Source: [Phialemoniopsis] sp. UDSM-2020
Taxonomy: Eukaryota; Ascomycota; Sordariomycetes; Thyridiales; Thyridiaceae
Length of the DNA stretch: 64,000 nucleotides
Direction: 5' to 3'
Assembly (NCBI GenBank): GCA_018873225.1
Contig: JAEILZ010000001.1
Location: 4,216,001-4,280,000 of the forward strand
The position numbers and the translations under genes are program-made. Positions within the stretch are counted from its first letter, which is position 1; each line of letters starts with the position of its first letter. Positions 11,701 through 22,700 of the stretch are shown here, piece by piece. Under the pieces are notes generated by a model. It was not told the DNA's origin. It was given only the letters and a program-made list of their open reading frames with translations, and ran no database searches.

Positions 11701-12600
11701 TCACCTCCACGTCGCATGGATCTTGCTCCTGCGACTACTCCTGACCCCCTTGAGACCGACGTCGCCATGAGACATCAGGCTCTTCCACCTCCTGCCGAGG
11801 CTATGCCTGTCCTTGCCTAGACTCCGCGCGCAGTCTTGCCAGTCCGTCTTGGTCAACTTCAGCTTCTCGAGGACGAGCTCGACGAGCATCCGGTCCTCCT
11901 CTGTGCTCCAGAGCTGTCCGTCCGCTTCGACCTCGACGTCGTTCCCCTGCGCATTGCTGCTATCGGGAATGCCGTCAGGGTGTAATGAGTGGAAGTCTCC
12001 ACGCTCCAGGCCGAGCGGAATCACCTCGGGCGCAATGCGCGCGCGCTTTGGTGTCTGAGGCCTTGAGTGCGCATCTTCGCTATTCCTGGCCTCCTCGAGC
12101 CCGAGACCTTGCGCCTCGGTGCTCTCCTCGTCGATATCGCTCTCTGCGCCGTCGTCCTCGAGCGATCTGCGGCGCTTGTTGGGCCCGCGCGGGGGCGGCG
12201 CTGAGGGCTGATGCGAGCGCTTCACGATGCGCTTGCGCGCCAGGACGGGGTGTTCGCTCGTGGCAGCGGGCGCATTCGCTGCGTCGACCCGGCGGGAGCG
12301 CAGGCGGAGCTTCAGAGGTGGTGGTGATGGCGCATATGACATGGGAGGTGTGGGCAGCGGCGCGGGAGCTTGCGAGAAGGTAGGGGGTGTCGTCGACCGG
12401 GCGGTCGCATTGTTGTGCGGTACTGGGCTGCCGAGCAGGGCCTGTAGACTTCGGCAGCTGGTGAAGATGTTGCCGATGGCGTTCTGTGTAGAGAGCTGGG
12501 GAGGGCTGGCGGGAGGAGAGGCGAAGAGCGCCGACTGGAAGCGTGTAAGAGGCGGCGACTGCGCCGTGTCGCACGACGAGAATGCGGATGGAAGGAGCAT
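11701..12600 (-). CDS. Myb/SANT-like nuclear protein
   Basis: A single-exon frame of 299 aa. The N-terminal half is Ser/Pro/Ala-rich and disordered-looking. A strongly basic KKR/NKRRR-type segment near residues 133-145 could be a nuclear localisation signal, followed by an acidic run (DDGAESDIDEES). The C-terminal part (about residues 228-285) contains LWSTEEDRMLVELVLEK, then WQDCARSLGKDRHSLGRRWK, which fits one Myb/SANT helix-turn-helix repeat (W, acidic ED, a second W, R-x2-W). This suggests a DNA- or chromatin-binding protein. The tail is very basic (RSSRRSKIHATWR). Target and role are unknown. The TGCGAC repeat array lies 160-250 bp upstream of its ATG. Confidence 0.7.
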   Translation of the reverse strand: MLLPSAFSSCDTAQSPPLTRFQSALFASPPASPPQLSTQNAIGNIFTSCRSLQALLGSPVPHNNATARSTTPPTFSQAPAPLPTPPMSYAPSPPPLKLRLRSRRVDAANAPAATSEHPVLARKRIVKRSHQPSAPPPRGPNKRRRSLEDDGAESDIDEESTEAQGLGLEEARNSEDAHSRPQTPKRARIAPEVIPLGLERGDFHSLHPDGIPDSSNAQGNDVEVEADGQLWSTEEDRMLVELVLEKLKLTKTDWQDCARSLGKDRHSLGRRWKSLMSHGDVGLKGVRSSRRSKIHATWR

Positions 12601-12762
12601 GGTCGCGTTCTCTTGGCCGAAGCGAAAGCTGTAGATAACTGCTCGCAGAGGCTATGTGTTTGATTGCTGTATACTCGTACGAACTACGCTTCGTCTTGGA
12701 GCTGGTTGTATGTTGTTGCGCTTTGCGATTCGTGTTTGCGAAGGTGTAGAGAGGACGAAGAA

Positions 12763-12850
12763 TGCGACAGCGATGCGACAGCAGAAACTTGCGACAAAAG
12801 AGTTTGCGACGCTGCAACCGTTGCGACAAGAAGCAACTGATGACGTCGCA
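12763..12850. repeat. Array of TGCGAC motifs upstream of Myb-like gene
   Basis: TGCGAC occurs at 12763, 12774, 12790, 12805 and 12822 on the plus strand and in inverted form (GTCGCA) at 12845-12850. Start-to-start spacing is 11, 16, 15, 17 and 23 bp. Four direct copies continue as TGCGACA. It lies in the promoter or 5' UTR of the minus-strand Myb-like gene. Confidence 0.55.
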
Positions 12851-13249
12851 AAGAATGGTCTTCGAACTGTCTGCCGCAGACTGGAATGCAAGTCGAGCAC
12901 TGGAATGCGGACAGTTCTTTGAGGCTGGGAAGAAGGCGTTGGTCGCCGTTTGGCTTTGCGGTGTGGAAGGTGAAAGGGCTTGCGGGAGTTGTTGGAATGG
13001 GCAGGTTGCGGGAGGGCGATGGGGGGGCCTAGTGCGCCTAATAAAAGCCTTTCAGGCTTCCCTGGCGAGCCCTGTTTCCTCCCTCTGAGAGAGCCCTGAA
13101 TTCGGGAGGTGTGGGTGTGTTCCACTGTACTTAGTTGTATGTACGACCCCACTGGGACCCATCAACCCGCTGCCAGGTACTAGAACCCCTTCTTCTCTTT
13201 CCCTGTCCATCCAGCCTGTCGCAGTCGAGCCCCGAGTTGGGGGTTCCGG

Positions 13250-13286
13250 GTACTTGATCGAGGTACCTGAGTACCTGGCGAGGTAC
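13250..13286. repeat. Short GTAC-core repeats
   Basis: GTAC-centred words at 13250, 13263, 13271 and 13283, reading GTACTTGA, GGTACCTGA, GTACCTGG and GGTACTTGA, spaced 8-13 bp. Similar AGGTACC/TAGGTAGGT words recur near 55940-55965 and 57007-57022. Confidence 0.4.
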
Positions 13287-15214
13287 TTGACACCCTCCTG
13301 GGAAGACCCGCTGCCAGAAGAGTGGACCACATGATGCCTGTGGCTCAAAGAAGACGGCGGATTGGGCCAATCATGGGCTCATCGACCAAAGCTTTGACCG
13401 CCCTGCAGCACCACCGACCCTTGTAAACACGCGCAGCAAAAGCCATCCTGCATGCATGCACTCTAACTATCTATGTCTCCCCTCCAGTATGGTGCAACCC
13501 GCCCCTCTTCTCTTTGCTCTCTGCAAAGCATTGCTTGCAGGCCTTACCGACACTCTAGATGCCAGGTTCGGCAGGGGAAAAAAGAAGCAAAAGCAACGCG
13601 GTGTGTACGTGTGGTGGGGAGAGCGGGGAGAGGGAGAGGAAGACAAAGAGGGATCACCAAGAGAAGACTCCTCAGTCATGCCCACCCTCTTGTCCCATGG
13701 TAATCTACTGATACATCCCTTCTCTTGTACCATTGCTATCTAGGAGTAAAGCATTGAGTCTTCGTGAGCCTTTCTCTTGCCTAGTTATGCCTCGTGATAC
13801 CCCTGTGGTATCCCTCTGGACTCGAAGCAATTTGCCATGATCCCTCGAGTTGCTTCCTCTGCTTATCGCTGCGCAGTGTTCATACAGCCGAGTGTCTCAC
13901 GGGCGACAATCAATCTTTCGCCATGAAGTGTCTACTATAGGTATTGATGAAACCAGGGTCTATAGCAGACAATTGAGCCTTGCGACATATTTGATAGAAG
14001 TCCAACACTCTTCTCAGATAAATGGAGATTTATCAAACTCTCCGTCTCAGCTCTGATCGTCAGGTCCCAGGGAGATAACCTCGTGGCCCGGCCGTTTCTG
14101 ACAATTGCCCTAGGATGCAAGGGTTCAAACCAGACAGACCGATCTGATGATCCGCACCGCACTGGAGACCACCACTCACTTCAGCCGCCCTTGTGTCAGG
14201 AAACCAGGGAAACTCAGTTGGCCCGGGCTTTTTCTGATCAGTTCACTCGCCTTGTGTGTCGGCATTTATCTTTGGTACCCATCATGCTGTATCAAACGGG
14301 TCATGGGACGACACCTATCTTTAAATTACACACCCACTTTGCATTGGGGTCCATTCGTTCATCTACAAGTCTCACCATTACAGAAACATATTCTTTTTGC
14401 GCGGCTAAGTAGCCCATCACGAGGCATGCTCGGCTAGGTGGCTTCATCATCTCCTACCTTGAGGGTTGCAGTTGATCTCGCCGCGAGATGAGGGAATCCA
14501 ATTGCAGCCAGAAGTTCCTGTGTCTTTGCAAATGAGCCGGCACTCAGACGAGGCAGCCATCAGGTCCAAGGAAAGCCAGCCTTAGTCACCTTGATCCAAA
14601 ACGACGTCCAAACCGTGTCCAGCTGCCTGCTACGAAATAGTGTGGATGGCCAGCCCGAATTGCTTGCATGAACCACCCAGTTTAGCCTCCCCGATCATCA
14701 TACTCTGAATAAGGGAGCGCTAGGGAGACGAGCTCTGCGGTCTGGCCCGGACCTTACTTGGCTCCCTTGTCAAGCCATTGCGATCTGCCTATCCGCATCT
14801 CGGACCACGAAGCAGGGTTATCCCAAGTAATCACTCTGTCCACTGACTTGAGCAACTAGCCGTTGTTCCGTCCAGTTTACCTCTGGTTTGGACATTCTCG
14901 GATACAAGTCAGCGTCGCAAAATGACGTCGGTTTCTAGGAGCGTCTGAGGTTGTTGCTTCAATTGCACTGAATACAGCTTCTTTGAAACACTACTTGTGC
15001 GATTTCTCTGTTCGTGAGAATAAGCCCCGACCTCGAGGCTTTTCATTTTCTCCCTTCTTGTTTCCTTTGATCTCTTCTACAACCCCGCACTGGCAAATGA
15101 TCCTGACAAAAAAGCACCGTTCGTCATGCAGCGAGCGCCGGAAATACCTCTGGGATGGTGTACACACCTACTGTAAGTGTGAGGCATCTCCACTCGGCGA
15201 GCTTGGCACAATCT

Positions 15215-15264
15215 GAAGGTCGTGTTTCGACCCGGAGCACGGCAGGCGGTTAAACACGACCTTC
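15215..15264. repeat. 13-bp perfect inverted repeat (hairpin) in gene-poor region
   Basis: GAAGGTCGTGTTT (15215-15227) and its exact reverse complement (15252-15264) are separated by a 24-nt GC-rich spacer. No gene is adjacent. Confidence 0.55.
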
Positions 15265-17956
15265 TTGGGCAATCGAGCCTCGAGCCTGGTAAATCGAAAA
15301 GCAACGGAGATCATTCTGCACTGCAACCCGTCTGTTCTCTCTCTAAGCAAGGTGTATGCACCATTAAGAGAAGGACTATCGGCTTGCTAATTCAAAGGAA
15401 GCATTAGCTGCCAGTGCCTTGGATCGATGAAACAGTCCCAATCGAAGGTGCAGGAGTTCATTTGCAGGCTTCTGGGCCCTGCTGTGATACCGGGGCGCGG
15501 AGCAGTCGGGGAATATTCCACGACCAGGATTTCTTCAAGGCATAGTATTGGCGATAACATCACGGATGTCATCATAGCCCAGCGGTTTGGGGGAGAGATC
15601 TGCCACCGTTTTAGATCCCAGGATAGCAACAGTATCACAGCCTGGTCGGTATGAGATCACTGATGACGGCATACCACCATTCCTCCCCAGATCACCCTGC
15701 CAACTATCGATGCGCAACGGCTGTGCCCATCGAGATACCGTTGTCATCGAGATAACTCTGCCTTTTTGAGGAATGTAGACGGTACAACACCAGTTACTTG
15801 CCTATCTGTCTCCGGAATAACGGTCTACCACTGCAGAAGAACCGCGATGCGATCTGGTTACAGGCAGGCACACAAGGATAAGCTTGACAGGATCACGATC
15901 ACACAATTTACTCTTGATGCCCTCCTCTCCGCTGCTCAGACCGCACAGATGACCACGACCACGCACCAAGCCAGCGCATTTGATTCGTGAGAAGGCACAA
16001 CTCACGACCCGGATTACGGGTGTTCACAATCACACAATGCCACCCACTAGCCTGCGCACATTGGTGCTCGTGGGCGCGCTATGCGCCGTCATAAAATTGT
16101 GCGAAAATGAGCAGGACAGCGAGCAGAGTGCGTGACATGAAAAGAGGCGGCGGGGGGATGGGCAAGTGAGCAATTGAGGGGGTTGACGCGAAAAGACGCG
16201 ATGGAGAGCCTGGGAGACGCGTCTCAGACACGCTAACGTTTAATTAATGAACAGGGATGTCTGCTAAGTAAGCCAATCAACTTACATGCTGGTGGCAGGG
16301 GTGGCCCATCAAAGTATCCCATGTATCTTTTTGCTCCCCCGGCTCGACAAAGTCTGCAACCCCCAGCACAAGTGCGACACAGACTCTGTTCGAGAACGCC
16401 CCTTCTCGTCTCGACCCAGCTCACCGCCTCGAGATGCCTGTCTTTGTCTGCCCGTTGCGTACTCCGTTTGTCAGACCCTTGCCCGGTGGAGCTGACTAAC
16501 GCGGCCGAGAACATAACTACTGAGCAAAGTCGTCAAGGGTAGACGAAGACTGTTGAATAAATGGTGTACACAGGTGACAGGGTTCTGATTCTCGAAAGGA
16601 TGTGGATCAGTTCTGAATGCAAGTGTGTAAGCGAGCATCAGTTGAAGAAACAGCGTAGAATTCCACATCAGCTGCTTTTGCTGTGAGCACTCGCGATCGT
16701 GGTTGAGCCCCAGCAAGTTGACGATGATGATGGTGCTAGTTGCTCAATTCATTGAAATTATGAGCTCGGCTTACATTTATGATAGATCTTACTTGTTCAA
16801 ACTCATAAAAAGACAACTTAATCAGGTTATGGCGCTTTTCTTACACCAGTTCGCTTTACATGTGTGGTGGTGGCAACAGACATGATGTTGCCCTGATTTG
16901 ACTACTCCAGCAGCACATGAACCCTCTACCTTTACTGTTTCAGCAGTCAAAGGGCCCTTCAATAGATTCGCTATGCGACGCAGTTGTCTTGTGTACTTAA
17001 GGGGATAGAGTAGCGAAATAGAGGTCAGTATGGACAAGCCACTTCACATTATGACCTCTTAATCCTATGATATTCGTAGCTGGACTCCTTTTCCTATAAT
17101 TGTCACTGAGGAACACCATTGAACTTGCCATGGAGATGATACGTCAGAGGTTCCAAAGGAATCAAACATGTTGAGAAGTAACACAAATGGTCTTTCAGCT
17201 GATACAGCCTCGTCCCAAGTCGCGGGCCAGGTGCAACATCAAAAACTCAAGGACAACCCAGTGATACCTTACTCTAGACCTTTGTCACTGATACTACTTA
17301 CACTTCAAATACCTTCTAGTCATCCCCTTGTTCTGCAAGAATGAGTGACCCCTGGCCATGACCTTACGCACTCTTTTTATGTTTTCCTATAGCCATGTTC
17401 GGTGCCGCACACCTTTTGCCAAATCTCTCTCCCGCACAGCAGCATGCAATGCCAGGTTGGGGTCAGAGTCCTATTCATTGAATGTTTTGATCTGATTTAC
17501 GGGCCCGCTGTCCTTACATGGGCGGCATGCGGTTCATGCTCCGCTTGTTGGCTCCGCGATGTCGTTATGACATCGTCGGATGCCCTGCTCCCTCACAGTC
17601 AGTGATTCATGGCCTCCTGATAGTTGGGCACGGCCTGAAAGATAGGGAAAACATCTCAACAACCAGGGGCAGAGATTCTTTCTCATTTTGAGGCTATTCA
17701 TAAAGGCGCAGTTAATTCCTACTTGTCCCCCAGAGTCACAACCTTCATTGGCCAATACATAAGCAGAGCAAACGCTTCGTCAAAGCCAAAGGTAGTGTAT
17801 CCAATCCTCCTTTCCATACTTTACAGAGATCTAATTTATTTCTTGGTATCCCTACTTACTGTGGTTCTTTTCAGGCAATCAAAGCTTGCATTACCAGAAG
17901 CTTCATCAACTCTCTACCGAGCAAGACCACCGAAGTATATCATACTACCTGGCGAA

Positions 17957-18964
17957 ATGGCTCGTGTCAAGCGCTCCCCTCGGGTCGGCCAGTCGCAGAG
18001 TAAGTCTCTCTTGTCGTCGTCGATCGATGCAGCGGATCCAGTACCCCCAGTCCCGGGCGACTGGGTGTTTCGCCCTCTCCTGGAGGCGTTTAGCGAAGAA
18101 GACCTCGAGATACCAGACTCGGCATCGAGCAAAGAGGATATTCCGTCGGCGGCTCTCATACTGCTTCAAATGAGGCATGAAAACGAAAACTGGGAAGGCG
18201 GAGAAGCTTCCGAGATGCCTGAAGATCCGGCAGAGGGGGGAGCCCCCGTCTCAACCGCCCTTCCTGGCCTTCGAAACGGGAGACTTGATGCGGCTCAACC
18301 AGTCTCCAACATAGGCGATTTTGACGCCTCTCTCTCGCCCCTATTTCTACCTAGCCCCTTGCTCAGAGAAGAAGTCACTACATTGAACCACTCTCCCTTT
18401 GACAACCAAGGGACTCAACATACTCTTGCTTTTAGTCAGGAGACAATTCCCCCTTTTCACACACAACATAACGAAGAGCCTCCTAAGCGCTTCATACCAC
18501 CAACTCCTGGCACGATCCTACCCATCCCCAGAGCAGCGACGAGTAGCTCAGATCACAACCGAGCTCCACGATACACCCCTTCCCCGTTCCCTATCGCCCC
18601 TCTCAGTCTCTTGCGCGCTCGGGCACCGGCTTCTATGCCGGGTGATCGTATTCTTGGAGGCGCTGTCCATCAGTCCTGGAGGAAGAAGCATGCTCCCACG
18701 GCGATTTGCGACTTCTGCAACACCAAGGGTCACAAGACACTCCAGCAGTGCAAGACGTGTTCTATACAATGCTGCTATGACTGTATGGCAGCGAAGCGAT
18801 TCGACAAACGACACCATCTCTCCCCGGCGACAACGGACTGGGCTCCGGCTAGACGCCGGCAGAGACGGGCACAAACGCTGGATAGTGCCAGGACGGTATC
18901 CAATTTCGATACAATAGTTGTAGCAGACGCTGACGATGCTACGGCCTCGACTTCTGTGGCATGA
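17957..18964 (+). CDS. Ser/Pro-rich protein with C-terminal Cys/His zinc-finger-like module
   Basis: A 335-aa frame from the ATG of MARVKRSPRVGQSQ. The first 240 residues are low in complexity, rich in Ser/Pro/Glu, and look disordered. Near residues 250-300 there is a compact Cys/His cluster: AICDFCNTKGHKTLQQC, then KTC, QCCYDC and KRHH. The spacing C-x2-C, C-x2-C, C-x2-C plus His resembles B-box/ZZ-like cross-brace zinc modules, but I cannot name the family. The rest is Arg-rich, then acidic. An intron 3' end with a CTAAC branch lies just downstream at 19109 without an obvious donor, so this ORF may belong to a longer gene that also includes 19110-19534. Function is unknown. Confidence 0.55.
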   Translation: MARVKRSPRVGQSQSKSLLSSSIDAADPVPPVPGDWVFRPLLEAFSEEDLEIPDSASSKEDIPSAALILLQMRHENENWEGGEASEMPEDPAEGGAPVSTALPGLRNGRLDAAQPVSNIGDFDASLSPLFLPSPLLREEVTTLNHSPFDNQGTQHTLAFSQETIPPFHTQHNEEPPKRFIPPTPGTILPIPRAATSSSDHNRAPRYTPSPFPIAPLSLLRARAPASMPGDRILGGAVHQSWRKKHAPTAICDFCNTKGHKTLQQCKTCSIQCCYDCMAAKRFDKRHHLSPATTDWAPARRRQRRAQTLDSARTVSNFDTIVVADADDATASTSVA

Positions 18965-19109
18965 AGTCTGCTTTTACTCCACAAGCTGCCGCCAGGGCCC
19001 TTGAACGAACGTCGGCCGTCTGAACGCAGCATCCGGAAAGACTAACGAGCCTTGCAAAACTAAACCACGCCAATGTTACCGTTGCGATGCTAACCCGAGG
19101 TCTCTTTAG

Positions 19110-19534
19110 CACCCGAACTGCCCACCACAAGAATCTGCCATCGCGGTCACTGTAAAAAGAAAGATGAGCAGCCCATTGAGAACTTCATGGATGACACTGG
19201 CGAGCCGCACTTGATTTGCAACCCCTGCCGTAAGGTTGAGCGAGGTTACTCACGCAAGTCGCACGCGAAGAGGAGGGCTCTCGCCAAGGGCAACAAGAAG
19301 ACCGTTGCCAAGAAGATCTTGTCCCGGCGCAACGCCACCAAGAAGCCCGACATGGCCGACAAGGAGAAGGAGATGGACCGCGTCATGGAGAAGAAGGAGG
19401 AGGTCAAGGACCAGAACGACCCTGAACGCGCTCTAGAAGCGGAGAGAAAGCGGTGGGAGCGAGGCATCATCGTGCCTGCGTATGGCTGTGGTTGGCCAAG
19501 AAGAAGCGCCCCTCAGGCGCAACGGGGCCTCTAG
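19110..19534 (+). CDS. Cys-rich, Lys-rich ORF; possible last exon of upstream gene
   Basis: After a good acceptor (CTAAC branch at about 19090, TTTAG ending at 19109) a frame of about 140 codons runs to a TAG at 19532. It carries RICHRGHCKKKDEQ, then DDTGEPHLICNPCRK, which has the look of a small fungal zinc ribbon (Cys/His pair, F-x-D-x2-G-x-P-H, C-x2-C-R). A long Lys/Arg/Glu stretch follows that could be a charged helix or nuclear signal. The first in-frame ATG (19187) would leave out the first Cys pair, so the real 5' end is probably in an upstream exon. I could not find a donor that joins it in frame to the 17957 ORF with good consensus. Treat the gene structure as open. Confidence 0.45.
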
Positions 19535-19762
19535 TAGAGGCCCAGTCTGTGACCGACGGGGGTTTGTTGGACGGGTGAAGGCGAAGTTGTTCCTGCTTTT
19601 CGTTGAGTAATTGAAATACCATCTGCAATACCAGTCAAGCCGCTTTCATTGATACAGTAACGCTGATGCTACAGTGATACAGAAAATCTCTCTTCTATGT
19701 TGCCTCTCTCCCCAAATTCACTCGCTTTTGTTGCCTTCTATAGTTTACTATACACCAAGATC

Positions 19763-22700
19763 CTATCCTAGGATCATCTCCACCAACTTCTCCTTCTCGG
19801 CACTCCTCTGCACCAGCTCCCAGAAGGCACCGACATCGTCTCCCTCGCCCTCGCCCTCGCCATCCTCCTGCTGCCGCTGAGCCTTCTCCATGCCCCTCTG
19901 CAACAGCTCCTTGGGGGTGCCAAACTCTGCTACCCTGCCCTCCTTCAACACCAGCAGGCGGTCAAAGTCCGCCACGGTGCTCAGCCGGTGGGCGATGACC
20001 AGCACGGTACATCCTCCGGCCGCAAACTCCTGCCTCAGCGAATCCTGGATCGCGGCATCAGTGCCGCGGTCGACGGCTGACGTAGCTTCGTCCAAGACAA
20101 CGACCTTGGGCCGTGCGAGGATGGCCCGAGCCAGACACACGAGCTGACGTTGGCCTTGAGAGAGGTTGGCTCCACCGGCTGAGATGGGCGTAGAGAGGTC
20201 CTTAAAAGTGCTGCTGCCGCTGTTGTCATTGGCACTGGACGAAGTCGGGGTATCAGGCTCCACCTCGGTGTTGGCAGCCACAACTTCGGCACCCTCATCG
20301 ACGCCATCACCGGTGGAAGTGACGCCAGTGGCCGAGGCCGGATCCGGTGCTGCTAAGACCTCTTGCGCGACCGCATCCTCAGGCGAGCCTTGCGCAGCGG
20401 AGACATTGGCAGGAGTATAAGCGCTGGGTCTCTGGGGATCGCCGGTTTGCGGCTCAATAAGGTGCACTCTCTGCAAAATAGCTTGGAGATCGTAGTCATC
20501 TTTCACTTCCTCCATATCCAGATTCGACCGCAGAGTGCCAGAGAATAGGAAGGGATCCTGCGGGATGATGGCCAGTCTGCTTCGGAGCTGAGATAGTTTC
20601 AGCTTGGCAATATCAATGCCGTCGATGCGGACGGTGCCCTCCTTTGGCTCAAGCAGTCTGAAGAACACGGCCGCAAGCGTCGACTTGCCAGCACCCGTGC
20701 GTCCCACGATGCCAATCCTCTCCCCAGCCTTGACGTCGAAGTTGAGATTCTTCAGGACCGGCGGCAGGTCATCACTGTAAGAAACGGTAAGATTGTCAAC
20801 CTCGATCTCGCCCCTGGCCGGCCAAGCTGCAGGAGCCTCAATACCACTCTCAGGCTCTGTCTCGATCTCAGAGTATTCGATAACCCTCTCCGCAGCGTTG
20901 AACCCGAGCTCGACACTCGTCATATTGGTAAGCAGCTGTGTCAGGGCGGCGGAGTATCCCAGCGCAAAAGTGAGCCCGAAACCAGCAAGTGCCGGTCCCA
21001 CACCTCCTAATGCCACGGCGATGGCGACAGCAGTGACGAAAACGGCGCCCAGCATACCCATCCGGAAACCCATCCAGCGAGAACATAGCTGCAGAGCCCA
21101 AGTAGCCTTAGCACCATTGTCGATAAGACCGTACATGCGGTCCATGTAAAAGTCGGTGCGGTGAAAGGCGCGGATGGTGGAGAGGCCGGAGAGAACAGAG
21201 CTGAACTGATCATAGATGGGCGAGCTGGAGACCGAGTTAATACGCTTTACCTCGCGCGCAGCAGTGATGTATGTCTTGGCGACACCAGCGTAGAAGATGA
21301 GCAGGACTGCGCCGCAGACAATGACCCATTTGGAAACAACGAAGCTGTGAAAGGGCCATCTTGTCAGTACAATGCATAGCTACGTCGCTTGCGGCTTGAG
21401 AGGACATACCTGGAACCAATAATCACAATGATGCTAAAGTTGTTCGAAATCAAGCCTCCCAATTCGCCGGACAGACGGCGATCCACGGTGAACGTGTCGG
21501 ACGTGAAGCGGTTAAGAATCCGGCCAGAGGGCACGGTATCAACCCATCGAAGAGGCGCACGAAGAATGGCATGCGTCATCCTCTCGAACAAGACTCTCGA
21601 CGCTCTCAGGCCAATCATGATGAAGGTGTATTGTCGTGCCACAACTCCGATAACGTTCGAAAAGGAGATGACAATGTAAGCAATCATCCAGAACCTGACT
21701 GATCGGTCTTGCTCTATGCGCGTCAGGTCCATTGCGGGGTGGTGAAGGTACATCTGCGCCTCGTTGCTGAAGGTCTGCGCATAGAGTCTGTCCGTTGTCA
21801 TGCTCGTGGCTTCAGTAGAGTAGCTCTCGGCTAGCTTCTTCAAGCTCCACGTTCGCCAGACGGTGAGAACACGAGTCCCCAGGATGAAAGCAATGGCAAG
21901 TACCCAAAGAATGATGGAAGCACTCGCAGCGATGTAGATGGCGTAAATACGCCACTTGACGCGACCAACCTCACGCTTCTCTTCGTCTGTGGCCTTCTTA
22001 GGCTTCTTGCCTCCACCAGTCGCAGGGCTCTTATCCTGGTCATCTTGGGTACCAATCACAGTATCATCACTAGCAGATGCTGCTGTAGAAGACTCGGCGA
22101 TCGACTCGGTCAGATCGCCATCTCGTGGGGTGAGCTGCTCAGCACTCTCCAGTGCGCCGTTATGAAGGCGTACGAGATAGCTAGCTCGCGGAAGGCACAT
22201 TTCGGCGTGATGGGTAGCTAGGATACGGGTACGACCTTGCGCCAGGTCGCCCGTCAAGGCCTCGTCGACAATGATGCGGCCAACATGAGCATCGACAGCG
22301 CTGAGTACATCATCGAGGATGAGTATGCCAGCCCTCGAGTACAAGGCACGAGCAAGGGCTACACGCCAGCGCTGGCCACCGGAGAGAGTCACGCCCTTGG
22401 GGCCGACCTCGGTCTTATCGCCATCAACCAGGAGCTCAACATCCTTTTCCAGTGCACAGGTCCGAAGAACTTTCTGATACCTTGCATCGTTGAAAGGCAT
22501 GCCGAAGACGATGTTCTCTCGAACAGTTCCCGTTTCAATCCAGGGAGTCTGAGACACAAACGAGGTGAGAGAAGGGATGATCCAGTCCGCCTCAGACACC
22601 TCATCGACCTCGACTTCCGAAGACTTTGGCGCAGTGGGGACTTTGATGGTACCGGACAACAGCTTGACCTCCCCTAGGATGGCTGCAAGCAGTAAACTCT

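Larger units (their letters stand above)
12601..17956. other. Gene-poor stretch, about 5.4 kb
   Basis: The longest segment without a supported gene. Many short ORFs occur on both strands, but none shows a domain, codon bias or splice pattern of a real gene. It contains the TGCGAC array (12763-12850), GTAC-core repeats (13250-13286), a 7-bp inverted repeat with a GGAG loop (14017-14034) and a 13-bp hairpin (15215-15264). I see no paired long repeats or transposase remnants, so an old transposon is not supported. A non-coding transcript or large regulatory region is possible but unproven. Confidence 0.5.

Noticed and set aside
12652..13152. Minus-strand ORF of about 165 codons upstream of the Myb-like gene
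   Set aside because: It has no domain and overlaps the TGCGAC array; more likely promoter or 5' UTR sequence.
14017..14034. 7-bp inverted repeat with GGAG tetraloop
   Set aside because: Too short and AT-rich to stand out from chance in 64 kb; no neighbouring feature.
14083..14437. Two overlapping plus-strand ORFs of about 100 codons in the gene-poor region
   Set aside because: No homologous motif, no intron logic, and neither frame has gene-like codon use.
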